Shown one piece after another: positions 1 through 7,929 of a stretch of 47,944 nt of DNA. The translations under genes and the position numbers were made by a program. The stretch covers positions 1 through 47,944 of the forward strand of contig CAZYQY010000004.1 in the NCBI GenBank assembly GCA_964649795.1. Reading direction: 5' to 3'. This stretch comes from JABMPX01 sp964649795. GTDB taxonomy: Bacteria > Patescibacteriota > Minisyncoccia > Portnoybacterales > UBA2143. Each line of letters begins with the position of its first letter. Within the stretch, counting starts at the first letter, position 1. A model generated the notes under the pieces. That model saw only the letters and a program-made list of their open reading frames with translations, did no database searches and had not been told where the DNA came from.

Positions 1-365
1 AATTCTTCAAGCATCTGTAAAAGATTGGAAAAATAAATATGCTTTTTAAGAATATTTTTAAACTCTTCTATGCCTTTTTTTAAATTTATAAAATCAGCCT
101 CCAAATCTAAATTTCTCTGGCTTTGCAATTGTTCTATCTCTTCTGTTAATCTTTCTTTTTCTTTAGTCAAACTGTTTTGATAACCCCATAATCCAAAACA
201 TGCTAAAACAACCACTATTAATAATGATATCGAAAAACCTATCCAAAGGCTTGATTTAGAAGCTATTTGCTTGTTTAATTTGGAAAAATTAACCATTTCT
301 GACTTTCCCTCAGTTTTGGTTTTTTCTTCTTTATATTTATTTGGCATTAATTTTATATCATCCAT
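1..365 (-). CDS. pilN: PilN-like type IV pilus inner-membrane protein (partial)
   Basis: The reading frame starts with ATG at 365, 10 bases after the pilM stop, and runs off the left edge after 121 codons. The visible protein has a short charged N-terminus with a degenerate version of the PilN 'INLLP' start (DDIKLMP), one transmembrane helix at about residues 41-61, then a Lys/Glu-rich coiled coil. That is the usual PilN architecture: PilN binds PilM in the cytoplasm through its N-terminus and connects to PilO across the membrane. Identity rests mainly on this architecture and on its place directly after pilM. The C-terminal periplasmic domain lies outside the window. Confidence 0.75.
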   Translation of the reverse strand, partial: MDDIKLMPNKYKEEKTKTEGKSEMVNFSKLNKQIASKSSLWIGFSISLLIVVVLACFGLWGYQNSLTKEKERLTEEIEQLQSQRNLDLEADFINLKKGIEEFKNILKKHIYFSNLLQMLEE

Positions 366-375
366 AAATTCATTA

Positions 376-1446
376 TTATTTTCTCATGGCCAGGCCTGTG
401 GCTACAGCCAAGCACGAGCCTAATTCTTTTAATGTTGATTTTAATAAAGAAGGATAAACCACTCGAGCAAAAGGATTCCCTAAAGATACGTCTATGTTTA
501 ATCTTTTTGTCAAAAAATCAACAAAATCAAATAATTGAATACTGCCGCCAACTAAAATGCATTTTTCAATCTTTCTATTGTACTTTTCCTGATACAAGTT
601 AATGATTTTCTTAATTTCTGCGACAATAATTTCTAAACTAGAATGAATAACTCCTTTTAATTGAGAATTATATTCATTGTCCAACTGATTGTTTAATAAA
701 TCTTTTTTTAATTCTTCTGCTTTTTCTAAACTGATATTCATTTGTTTGGCAATAATCTTATTTAGCTTTACTCCTCCCATTTCTAAATTATGAATATTTC
801 GGATATAACCATTATCAATAATGCTAACATTTAGAGAACGGGCTCCAGAATCAATCAGAGCAACAGTGCTTTTATCATTGCCTATTAGGGCGCGGCTTAA
901 GCTAAAAGTTTCCTCTTCTATGGCTTTAAGCCTCAAGTCAGTCAGATCAATTATCTGATTGTAATTATTAATAAGGTCTTTAGGAACTGCAACTAATAAA
1001 ACTTGACGATTGGATTTTTCATCTGAACTTTTATCAAAGTTATTTATAATGCTCCAATCTAAAATCACTTCGGATATAGGCACTGGAATATATTTCTTAG
1101 CTTCAAAAGGAATAGCCGCGGCAATTTCTTTTTCAGGCATAGAAGGAAAATCAATCATTGTGGAAAAGCTGGAATAAACCGGGACAGAGAAATACGCTTC
1201 TTGAGAAACAATATTAGCTTCTTTAATCGTTCTTTTTATTATTTCAGCAATTTCCTCATTAGTGATCTTGAGAGAGCTTAATCCAACTTGGTAATTGCTT
1301 CTTTTTAAATATTTATTTAAGGAATAAATTGCGTAATTTCTCAATACATACCTTTCTTCTTTTTTCTCTATCTCAACAAATTTAATTGCTGAAGCTCCAA
1401 TATCAATACCTAAAGAAATTTTTAGTTTTTTTTTAAATAAAAACAT
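376..1446 (-). CDS. pilM: Type IV pilus assembly protein PilM
   Basis: A 356-aa cytoplasmic actin-like ATPase that links the type IV pilus motor to the PilN/PilO membrane complex. The N-terminal phosphate-1 motif (LGIDIGASAIKFVEI) follows a short basic start, the phosphate-2 motif is ALIDSGARSLNVSI, and the adenosine motif is CILVGGS near residue 300. The segment FEAKKYIPVPISEVILDW is a characteristic PilM signature. Length matches the family. It is the first visible gene of a leftward operon with pilN, and a plausible promoter lies about 30 bases upstream. No strong Shine-Dalgarno sequence is seen. Confidence 0.93.
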   Translation of the reverse strand: MFLFKKKLKISLGIDIGASAIKFVEIEKKEERYVLRNYAIYSLNKYLKRSNYQVGLSSLKITNEEIAEIIKRTIKEANIVSQEAYFSVPVYSSFSTMIDFPSMPEKEIAAAIPFEAKKYIPVPISEVILDWSIINNFDKSSDEKSNRQVLLVAVPKDLINNYNQIIDLTDLRLKAIEEETFSLSRALIGNDKSTVALIDSGARSLNVSIIDNGYIRNIHNLEMGGVKLNKIIAKQMNISLEKAEELKKDLLNNQLDNEYNSQLKGVIHSSLEIIVAEIKKIINLYQEKYNRKIEKCILVGGSIQLFDFVDFLTKRLNIDVSLGNPFARVVYPSLLKSTLKELGSCLAVATGLAMRK

Positions 1447-1478
1447 TATCTTTCTTTTCTTGTTTCTTCTTAATAATC

Positions 1479-1506
1479 AGTATATCATACTTAAAAAGCT
1501 ATTCAA
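1479..1506 (-). promoter_or_regulatory. Candidate sigma-70-type promoter for pilM
   Basis: On the minus strand, TTGAAT (1501-1506) and TATACT (1479-1484) are separated by 16 bases, about 32 bases before the pilM start. It sits in the short divergent gap between pilM and comFC. Confidence 0.5.
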
Positions 1507-1524
1507 AAAAAGATATCCACAGCT

Positions 1525-2181
1525 ATGATAAATTTCATTCTTGATTTGCTTTTTCCTATCCACTGTCTTGGATGCGGCAAGGAAAATTGCCAGGGATTTA
1601 TTTGCCCGATTTGCTTTAAACAAATACCCCTGAATAAAAAACTTCCTTTAAAATTTAATGATAAAGGCAATTTAACTGGCTTGATTGTGGCTAGTTATTA
1701 CAATTATCCGCTAGTCAAACAAGCTGTGCATAGATATAAATATGATTTTATTAAAGATTTATCCAAGCCGCTTGGGCAATTAATGGTTAAAAGACTAAAC
1801 AGATTTTCTGATTTTCTTGATAAGGATAATTCTATTTTAATCCCGGTTCCTTTGCATAAAAAACGGCTGCGATGGCGTGGGTTTAACCAAGCCGAATTAT
1901 TAGCCATAGAAATTGGCAAGCAATTAGATATTCCTGTTGTTAATGATCTGCTTGCTCGTACAAAATATTCTATTCCCCAAGTTAAAATAAAGACTTCTTC
2001 TGAAAGACAGCAAAACATTAAGCAGGCCTTTACTTTGAGATCTGAGCCTCGATTCTCCGACAAAACCATCATCCTTATAGACGATATTGCTACCACTGGT
2101 GCCACATTAAAAGAATGTGCCAAGGCATTAAAGCCTCTTAAACCAAAAGAAATCTGGGGATTAGTCATAGCAAGAGGATAA
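1525..2181 (+). CDS. comFC: ComFC-family phosphoribosyltransferase-like protein
   Basis: A 218-aa protein of the ComF/GntX family, involved in DNA uptake (competence) in other bacteria. The N-terminus carries a zinc-finger-like pair of Cys motifs (CLGCGKENC and CPIC, residues 14-30), and the C-terminal PRTase domain has the PRPP-binding loop IILIDDIATTGAT near residue 186. Its position beside pilM/pilN fits a DNA-uptake pilus, since CPR cells are thought to import nucleic acids from their surroundings (inference). The start is the first ATG; no Shine-Dalgarno sequence precedes it. Confidence 0.9.
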   Translation: MINFILDLLFPIHCLGCGKENCQGFICPICFKQIPLNKKLPLKFNDKGNLTGLIVASYYNYPLVKQAVHRYKYDFIKDLSKPLGQLMVKRLNRFSDFLDKDNSILIPVPLHKKRLRWRGFNQAELLAIEIGKQLDIPVVNDLLARTKYSIPQVKIKTSSERQQNIKQAFTLRSEPRFSDKTIILIDDIATTGATLKECAKALKPLKPKEIWGLVIARG

Positions 2182-2210
2182 TTGACTATCAAATAGCAAA
2201 ATGGTAAAGT
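2182..2210 (+). promoter_or_regulatory. Promoter of the tRNA-Ser(GCT) gene
   Basis: TTGACT (2182-2187), a 17-base spacer and TAAAGT (2205-2210) lie immediately after the comFC stop and 8 bases before the tRNA 5' end. This is good spacing for a tRNA transcript starting just before the mature end. Confidence 0.65.
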
Positions 2211-2218
2211 AGGGACAA

Positions 2219-2301
2219 GGAGGAGTCGCATAATGGTTATTGCACAGGTTTGCTAAACCTGCGTCCTCACGGACATGTGGGTTCGAGTCCCACCTCCTCC
2301 G
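2219..2301 (+). tRNA. tRNA-Ser(GCT)
   Basis: A class II tRNA. The acceptor stem GGAGGAG pairs with CTCCTCC, the anticodon loop TTGCTAA holds GCT at 2252-2254, the long variable arm has a GTCC/GGAC stem, and the T-arm is GTGGG-TTCGAGT-CCCAC. The discriminator is G. CCA is not fully encoded. Confidence 0.95.
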
Positions 2302-2320
2302 CATTTTCTTTAATTCATTT

Positions 2321-2407
2321 GGAGAGGTACGAAAGCGGCTTAATCGGGCAGTCTTGAAAACTGCTGTGGCAGAAATGTCACCGTGGGTTCGAATCCCACC
2401 CTCTCCG
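2321..2407 (+). tRNA. tRNA-Ser(TGA)
   Basis: A class II tRNA with acceptor GGAGAGG/CCTCTCC, anticodon stem GCAGT/ACTGC, anticodon TGA at 2355-2357, a long variable arm, and T-arm GTGGG-TTCGAAT-CCCAC. The discriminator G at 2407 is followed by one base and then the ATG of the next gene. Confidence 0.95.
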
Positions 2408-2408
2408 C

Positions 2409-2960
2409 ATGCCTAATATTCTCAATCTCAAAGAAAAAAAAATAAATAAACCTGACAAAAACACTGAAAATGCTGAAGCAAAAGTTGAAACGATAAAAGA
2501 AAAAAACAGCATTGAATGGTTAGCTCCAGAATTTGAACATTACAATAAAAACAAATCCTGGTTTATTGTGGTTGGAGTAATCGCAGCTGGATTATTTCTT
2601 TGGGCTGTTTTCACTAAAAATTTCATTTTTGCTTTATTAATCGGCTTGAGCTATTTTTCTGTAATTGTTTTTGCATTAAAAAAACCGAATAATATTCACT
2701 TGGCTATTACGCCTAAAGGCCTCAAAATAGATAAGACCCTTTATGTCTTTGACAATTTAAGATCATTCTGGATTTTTTATGAACCGCCTCTAATAAAAGA
2801 ATTAAGTGTCAGAAGCAAAAAAATGATTATGCCTTATATAAAAGTGCCATTAGGCGAACAGAATCCAGTTGAGATAAGACGGCTTTTGCTTAAATATTTG
2901 CCTGAAAAAAAACATAAAGAATCATTGATTGATAATTTATCCCGTCAATTGAAGTTTTAA
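2409..2960 (+). CDS. Conserved two-helix membrane protein, unknown function
   Basis: A 183-aa protein. Residues 1-36 are charged and probably disordered, a conserved-looking stretch follows (EWLAPEFEHYNK), then two closely spaced transmembrane helices (about 52-68 and 72-88) and a mixed alpha/beta cytosolic domain of about 90 residues that looks like a bacterial PH-type domain. I recognise the layout from CPR genomes but cannot assign a function. The ATG lies one base after the tRNA-Ser(TGA) discriminator, so 3' processing of that tRNA would leave a practically leaderless mRNA. It has no Shine-Dalgarno sequence. Confidence 0.75.
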   Translation: MPNILNLKEKKINKPDKNTENAEAKVETIKEKNSIEWLAPEFEHYNKNKSWFIVVGVIAAGLFLWAVFTKNFIFALLIGLSYFSVIVFALKKPNNIHLAITPKGLKIDKTLYVFDNLRSFWIFYEPPLIKELSVRSKKMIMPYIKVPLGEQNPVEIRRLLLKYLPEKKHKESLIDNLSRQLKF

Positions 2961-2961
2961 T

Positions 2962-3035
2962 GTCCTCGTAGCTCAGCTGGATAGAGCGCTTCCTTGCGGA
3001 GGAAGAGGCCGCAGGTTCAAGTCCTGCCGAGGATA
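2962..3035 (+). tRNA. tRNA-Arg(GCG)
   Basis: Acceptor GTCCTCG/CGAGGAT (closing G-U pair), D-stem GCTC/GAGC, anticodon stem CTTCC/GGAAG with loop TTGCGGA (anticodon GCG at 2996-2998), and T-arm GCAGG-TTCAAGT-CCTGC. The discriminator is A. Most bacteria read CGN with an ACG (inosine) anticodon, so GCG is less usual. Confidence 0.92.
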
Positions 3036-3038
3036 CTA

Positions 3039-5093
3039 ATGTTGTCTTTATCAACTAAAATTGAACAAATTAAAAAAGTAGGTCCTGTTTATTTAAAAAA
3101 GCTTAATAAGCTTAAAATTAAAACAATACAGGACCTATTTTTTCATTTCCCCCATCGCTATGAAGATTTCAGTCAAATTGTTTTAATCAGCCAATTAAAA
3201 AAAGGACAGAAAGCGACAATCCAGGGAAGAATTGTTGAAATAGAAAATACCCGGCTTTTTCACAAAAGAATGGTTTTAACTGAAAGCTTAATTAAAGACA
3301 AAAGCGGTGTTATAAAAGCTGTCTGGTTTAATCAGCCATATTTAATTGAAACACTTAAAAAAAACAAATTAGTTAATTTTTCAGGCAAATTGAGTTTTAC
3401 TAAAAAAACCTTAGTTCTTTCTAATCCAGTTTATGAAATAGTGGGAACTAATCATGAATTTACTCATACTAGCCGGCTTGTGCCAATTTATCCAGAAACA
3501 GCAGGATTGAGTTCTAGATATCTCCGTTATCTAATTAAACCGCTTTTGCCATTGAGTTTTCAAATCACTGACTTCTTGCCCGAGCAAATTAAAAAAAAGT
3601 TTTTTTTAATCAATCTTAATAAAGCAATAGAACAGATTCATTTCCCTGATAATCTTTTATCAGCAAAAAAAGCGCGCGAGCGTTTGGCTTTTGACGAACT
3701 ATTTCTTATGCAATTAATGGTTCTTCAGCAAAAACAAAAATTAACTCGGGAAAAAGCACAGCAGATTCCTTTTAACCAAAAATTAATCAAAGCATTTGTC
3801 AAAAAATTATCTTTTAAATTAACCACTGATCAAAGAATAGCTGTTTGGGAAATTTTTCAAGACCTGACGAAAAATAAACCAATGAATCGTTTGCTTAATG
3901 GAGATGTTGGTTCGGGCAAAACTATTGTTGCTTTAATGGCTGCTTTAGAAACAGCTAAGGCTGGGTATCAAACAGCTTTAATGGCGCCAACAGAAATTTT
4001 AGCTAAACAGCATTTTCAAACTTTCAAGAATTTCCTTAAAAAATCCAATTTAAATATTGGCTTATTAACGAGAACAGAAAAATCCCATCCACAATTAAAA
4101 AAACAAATTGCTCAAGGAAAAGTGGATATTATTATTGGCACTCACGCCTTGATCCAAGAAGATTTAAATTTTAAAAATTTATGCCTGGCAATTGTTGATG
4201 AACAGCATCGTTTTGGAGTTCTTCAAAGAGCCGCCCTGCAAAAAAAGGTCTATCAAATAGAAGACAGCTTACCAACTGTCCCTCATTTGCTTTCTATGAC
4301 TGCTACGCCAATTCCGCGAACTCTGGCTTTAACTATCTATGGCAACTTGGATATATCTTTAATAAAAGAACTGCCAAAAAACAGGCAAAAAATTATAACT
4401 GAAATTGTTGCGCCAAATAACAGAGAGAAAGCCTATAATTCTATCAGAGACCAAGTTAAACAAAAAAAGCAGGTTTTTGTAATTTGTCCTTTAATAGATG
4501 AATCAGACAAGCTATCTGTTAAATCAGTTACCCAAGAATATGAAAAATTATCCCAGAAGGTCTTTCCGAAATTAAGAATTGCAATGCTCCATGGCAAATT
4601 AAAATCTAAAGAAAAAGAAGAAATTATGAAAAAGTTCAAACAAGGGAAAATAGATATTCTTGTTTCCACTTCCGTGGTTGAAGTAGGCGTAGACATTTCC
4701 AATGCCACAGTAATGCTTATTGAGGGAGCTGATCGTTTTGGTCTAGCCCAGCTTCATCAATTTCGCGGACGGATTAGCAGAGGAGCTGACCAGTCATACT
4801 GTTTCCTTTTTACTGATTCAACTTTCCAAAAAACCCATCAACGACTCAAGGCAATTCTAACCGCTAAAGACGGGTTTGAATTAGCAGAAAAAGATTTAAA
4901 AATACGCAGACCAGGCAATTTTATTGGCACTCAACAATGGGGTATCCCTGATTTAGCTATGAGTTCCTTGAATGATTTAGAATTAATTAAAAAAACCCGC
5001 GAGGCAGCTCAACTGGTTTTAAAAAATAATTTATTAAATCTTATTCTGAAAAATAAACTGAACAAATTCCAAAAAACAATCCATTTGGAGTAA
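3039..5093 (+). CDS. recG: ATP-dependent DNA helicase RecG
   Basis: A 684-aa superfamily 2 helicase that reverses stalled replication forks and moves Holliday junctions. The N-terminal wedge/OB-fold region binds branched DNA. Walker A is GDVGSGKT near residue 288, the DEQHRFG box is near 387, then MTATPIPRTLALTIYG, and the QFRGRISRG motif VI is in the C-terminal helicase lobe. Length fits the family. The frame is open upstream into the tRNA-Arg gene, but the ATG at 3039, four bases past the tRNA discriminator, begins the conserved sequence; earlier codons would be translated tRNA. No Shine-Dalgarno sequence. Confidence 0.95.
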   Translation: MLSLSTKIEQIKKVGPVYLKKLNKLKIKTIQDLFFHFPHRYEDFSQIVLISQLKKGQKATIQGRIVEIENTRLFHKRMVLTESLIKDKSGVIKAVWFNQPYLIETLKKNKLVNFSGKLSFTKKTLVLSNPVYEIVGTNHEFTHTSRLVPIYPETAGLSSRYLRYLIKPLLPLSFQITDFLPEQIKKKFFLINLNKAIEQIHFPDNLLSAKKARERLAFDELFLMQLMVLQQKQKLTREKAQQIPFNQKLIKAFVKKLSFKLTTDQRIAVWEIFQDLTKNKPMNRLLNGDVGSGKTIVALMAALETAKAGYQTALMAPTEILAKQHFQTFKNFLKKSNLNIGLLTRTEKSHPQLKKQIAQGKVDIIIGTHALIQEDLNFKNLCLAIVDEQHRFGVLQRAALQKKVYQIEDSLPTVPHLLSMTATPIPRTLALTIYGNLDISLIKELPKNRQKIITEIVAPNNREKAYNSIRDQVKQKKQVFVICPLIDESDKLSVKSVTQEYEKLSQKVFPKLRIAMLHGKLKSKEKEEIMKKFKQGKIDILVSTSVVEVGVDISNATVMLIEGADRFGLAQLHQFRGRISRGADQSYCFLFTDSTFQKTHQRLKAILTAKDGFELAEKDLKIRRPGNFIGTQQWGIPDLAMSSLNDLELIKKTREAAQLVLKNNLLNLILKNKLNKFQKTIHLE

Positions 5094-5095
5094 AC

Positions 5096-5124
5096 TTGAC
5101 AAAAATAAATTAATTAATTAAACT
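5096..5124 (+). promoter_or_regulatory. Promoter upstream of the DksA-like gene
   Basis: A consensus -35 box TTGACA (5096-5101) overlaps the end of recG and is followed by a 17-base spacer and TAAACT (5119-5124). A leader of about 35 bases would carry the GGGGGAG ribosome-binding site of the next gene. Confidence 0.55.
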
Positions 5125-5167
5125 ATAACTATAAAATAATCGAACATTAATAATATAAGGGGGAGCC

Positions 5168-5536
5168 ATGGATGAATATATAAAGGAAAGAATAAGAAAA
5201 ATGCTGAGGCAAAAACAACAGGAATTTGAAGAAAAACTTATAAAAACTCGGCATGCGTTCAGAAGAGAGATTAGTGTGAATAATCGCGCAAGCACAAAAA
5301 GTCATATTGCAGAATGTTTTGTCCCAAGCATAAACGGAAAAAGATTAGAAAATCTAGAAAAATGCCTTCAGAAAATTGATGAGGCCATATCAAGGGTCAA
5401 TGAAGACATCTATGGAATTTGCGAAAGTTGCGGAAAGCAAATTCCCTTGGGTCGTCTTAGATTAGTTCCTTTTGCGCGAGAATGCGTCTCGTGCAAAAAC
5501 TTGTCTAATGGTCGGGTGGACGTACGTCATTCTTAA
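5168..5536 (+). CDS. DksA/TraR-family zinc-finger protein
   Basis: A 122-aa protein with a helical, charged N-terminal half (a probable coiled coil that would reach into the RNA polymerase secondary channel) and a C-terminal four-Cys zinc finger (CESC near residue 85 and CVSC near 106) with the family sequence YGICESCGKQIPLGRL. This is the layout of DksA/TraR regulators and of YocK/YteA-type relatives. It is one of the few genes here with a strong Shine-Dalgarno site (AAGGGGGAG just before ATG), plus its own promoter and terminator, so it is probably a separately expressed transcription modulator. Confidence 0.85.
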   Translation: MDEYIKERIRKMLRQKQQEFEEKLIKTRHAFRREISVNNRASTKSHIAECFVPSINGKRLENLEKCLQKIDEAISRVNEDIYGICESCGKQIPLGRLRLVPFARECVSCKNLSNGRVDVRHS

Positions 5537-5594
5537 GAGTCCGCTCATTAGGCAATGGATAAAAGGCAAGAAAATTGTTTTTTGTCCTGCCATT

Positions 5595-5637
5595 AGCCGG
5601 GAATAAATATTATAATCTTTTTATTCTCGGCTTTTTT
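5595..5637. terminator. Bidirectional rho-independent terminator
   Basis: A 13-bp stem (5595-5607 with 5620-5632, one G-T pair) with a 12-base loop is followed by a T run. It lies between the convergent DksA-like gene and the glycosyltransferase gene and can serve both. Confidence 0.8.
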
Positions 5638-7198
5638 ATTTCTTCTTAGGCGTAACCCAAAAGCCCATATATTTGCCTAGCATCAGACGGGTTTGAGCTT
5701 CTAATCCTGGTATTGCTCCAAAAATAAGAATAGTAAAAGGCACTAAAATCCATTGGATAATCATGCCCAAATATTTAAAGACACTTTTAACTAATTTGTA
5801 TCCCTTGGGCCGTTTAGGCAAAAGCAAGGTGCTGTAAATAGCTGAGCCAACTAAACCAACCATAGCTAAGGTCATTAATATCCTGGTTATTCTAGGCAGA
5901 TTATATGACAAAAGAGTAACATTAAATTTCTGGCCTCCTAAAAATAAAGGCAGCCAGCCCAAGAGAAAAATAAGCAAGGCATTAGTTGCCCAGGACCAAA
6001 AACCTTCAAATTGAACCCAAGTCCAATGAAATTTATTTTTCCAAGAAATTTTCTTATTTTTTCTATCTTTATAAAATCCAAAAAGCAAAAAGGGGATATT
6101 TTCAACTCCCCAGCCCCAGCGTCTTTGCTGTTTATAAACATTAATAGCTGTTTTTAGAAAATTCGGCGCTAAATTAGCATCCATGGAAACAGGGTAATAT
6201 AAAGGAATTGCTTTGTAGTCTCCGTAATAGAAAAGCAGATTTTGCCAGAATATTCTCGAGTCCTCGGAAACCATATTAGTCGGCCAGAAATCTACATTCA
6301 CTAAAGTTTCAAAACTAATCGCTTGAGAAGAAAAAGTGGAAAGCCGTTCTGGTCTCTGCTGTTGAATCATCTGCCAAAAAGTTCCTGAAGTTGCAACAAC
6401 TCGGGAAATACAAGGCGCTTGCCAAATATTATTATTATAAATAGGAATTGGCTGATAACTGGTTCTGGTCGGATTTTCAGTTGTTAGATAATAGTAAGTT
6501 AAACAAGAAAAATATTTTGGATAAACTTGCGTATCAATATCAAAACAAGAAACAATAATATCTTTGTAAGGAATTTTCAAAGGATCAATGATTTGTTTTT
6601 TGACTTGTTTCCCTGCCCAAGTAGAATTAGCGCCTTTGCCAGCTAATTCGCCGACTATATCTTGTGGATGAACTGTAATTATAAATTTATAGAACTTATC
6701 AGCAAATTCTTCTCTAATAATCTGAGCTATTTTTTTAGCTTCTTCGCCAGCTCGTTCTTCAGTTCCTAAAATAACAATCATTTTGTCTTTAGGATAATCA
6801 GAATCAATAACTGCTTGAAAAGTCGCTCTAATTACTTCTACTGATTCCTTATAAACTGGCAAAATAATTAAGTGATGAATCTCTTGCCAATTTTTGTTTT
6901 TAATAGATTTTACCTTATTCAACCAATTAATTTCTATTTGTTTTTTCATCCGTCTATAGCTAAATCTTAAATGCATGGAAAGATATATTGTTTTAAGCAG
7001 CCAATATACATCAAAAGTAATAATAAAAAAAGCAACCCAAATTGGTTGAAGCCAAGACAAAAAAATAACGCCTAAAAGCGTTAACCAGGCCAAAGCGCCA
7101 GGCAGAATCTCAAAAGCCCGATAAAGACGTTTCTCTTTCGGGCTTTTCAAGTCAGTTGCTTTGCCTATTTTCAAATAATATTTATCTGCTGGAAGCAT
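5636..7198 (-). CDS. Membrane family-2 glycosyltransferase
   Basis: A 520-aa integral-membrane GT-A enzyme. Two transmembrane helices come first, then a nucleotide-sugar-binding domain (HHLIILPVYKES), a DxD-like metal site (SCFDIDTQVYP), the acceptor-site motif SEDSRIFW and the QQRRW motif typical of processive or polyprenyl-linked family-2 enzymes, then four or so C-terminal helices. It probably transfers a sugar to a lipid carrier or extends an envelope polysaccharide; donor and acceptor are unknown. ATG at 7198 (four bases after the upstream stop) is preferred to a TTG at 7216 that would overlap the upstream gene. Confidence 0.85.
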   Translation of the reverse strand: MLPADKYYLKIGKATDLKSPKEKRLYRAFEILPGALAWLTLLGVIFLSWLQPIWVAFFIITFDVYWLLKTIYLSMHLRFSYRRMKKQIEINWLNKVKSIKNKNWQEIHHLIILPVYKESVEVIRATFQAVIDSDYPKDKMIVILGTEERAGEEAKKIAQIIREEFADKFYKFIITVHPQDIVGELAGKGANSTWAGKQVKKQIIDPLKIPYKDIIVSCFDIDTQVYPKYFSCLTYYYLTTENPTRTSYQPIPIYNNNIWQAPCISRVVATSGTFWQMIQQQRPERLSTFSSQAISFETLVNVDFWPTNMVSEDSRIFWQNLLFYYGDYKAIPLYYPVSMDANLAPNFLKTAINVYKQQRRWGWGVENIPFLLFGFYKDRKNKKISWKNKFHWTWVQFEGFWSWATNALLIFLLGWLPLFLGGQKFNVTLLSYNLPRITRILMTLAMVGLVGSAIYSTLLLPKRPKGYKLVKSVFKYLGMIIQWILVPFTILIFGAIPGLEAQTRLMLGKYMGFWVTPKKK

Positions 7199-7202
7199 GG
7201 AG

Positions 7203-7925
7203 TTATTGAACAACAATGCCTTTGCCTGAAGCTAAATTGTCTGATTTTAAATCAGTAGTAATTTTATCTAAATTGCTTTGAATTCCCTCTCCAGTATATC
7301 TATTTATTGCCTGATATTTAATAGAAGTCATTAAATCTAAAATATTTCCAATATCATTTTCTCCAGGAATAAGCCCAATTTCAAAACCAATCTTATAAGG
7401 ACCGCTTTTTAAATCAATTTTATCAACTGTCCAAACTGCTTGACGGCTAACTTCTCCAAACTGCAATTGCCCAGACAAAACAGTTTTCTTGTTTGTCCAA
7501 ACAACATTGTCTGGCAATTGACCGGTTATTTTAATATCTCTAACTCCTTTAGCTAAATCTATTTCCCAAAAGACCCAATAATTGGTCTGTTTATCAACCA
7601 TTGGGGGCAAAGGCCCAATTCCTAATTGATCTCCCTGTGAACTATAGTAATAACCTCCTGACATTATATTCAAAACAGGTCTTTGCTCTATCCTGTCTTT
7701 ATCTTTTTCTTGATCATCTAGATCATCTTTTTTCTCTTTATCAGCTTCTGCTTTTTCTTTGTGATAAGTGATAATTTTGCTAATGCTGCTGGAGAGCAAA
7801 CTAATCTCTTGATTTATTTCCCAGTGGCGGATTGAAATTAAAGTATTAACAAAAGCTAAAGCTATTACTATTAAAATAACAAGCCAAACTTTAAAATCTA
7901 TTTTTTTGTTTATTTGTTTCTCCAT
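7203..7925 (-). CDS. Membrane-anchored exported protein, unknown function
   Basis: A 240-aa protein with one N-terminal signal-anchor helix (about 14-30), a short helical stretch, an Asp/Lys-rich linker (about 60-82) and a beta-rich outer domain (about 85-210) with a Trp-rich segment NYWVFWEIDL. I do not recognise a named family; the outer domain resembles immunoglobulin-like carbohydrate or adhesion domains only in general character. It sits between the secreted repeat protein and the glycosyltransferase on the same strand with tiny gaps, so it probably belongs to the same envelope operon. Confidence 0.7.
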   Translation of the reverse strand: MEKQINKKIDFKVWLVILIVIALAFVNTLISIRHWEINQEISLLSSSISKIITYHKEKAEADKEKKDDLDDQEKDKDRIEQRPVLNIMSGGYYYSSQGDQLGIGPLPPMVDKQTNYWVFWEIDLAKGVRDIKITGQLPDNVVWTNKKTVLSGQLQFGEVSRQAVWTVDKIDLKSGPYKIGFEIGLIPGENDIGNILDLMTSIKYQAINRYTGEGIQSNLDKITTDLKSDNLASGKGIVVQ

Positions 7926-7929
7926 ATAA

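Noticed and set aside
2994..3038. Extension of recG upstream into tRNA-Arg (likewise for the RluD-like gene from 31398 and the DUF4446 gene from 43918)
   Set aside because: The extra codons are translated tRNA sequence and the conserved protein sequence starts at the ATG after the tRNA.
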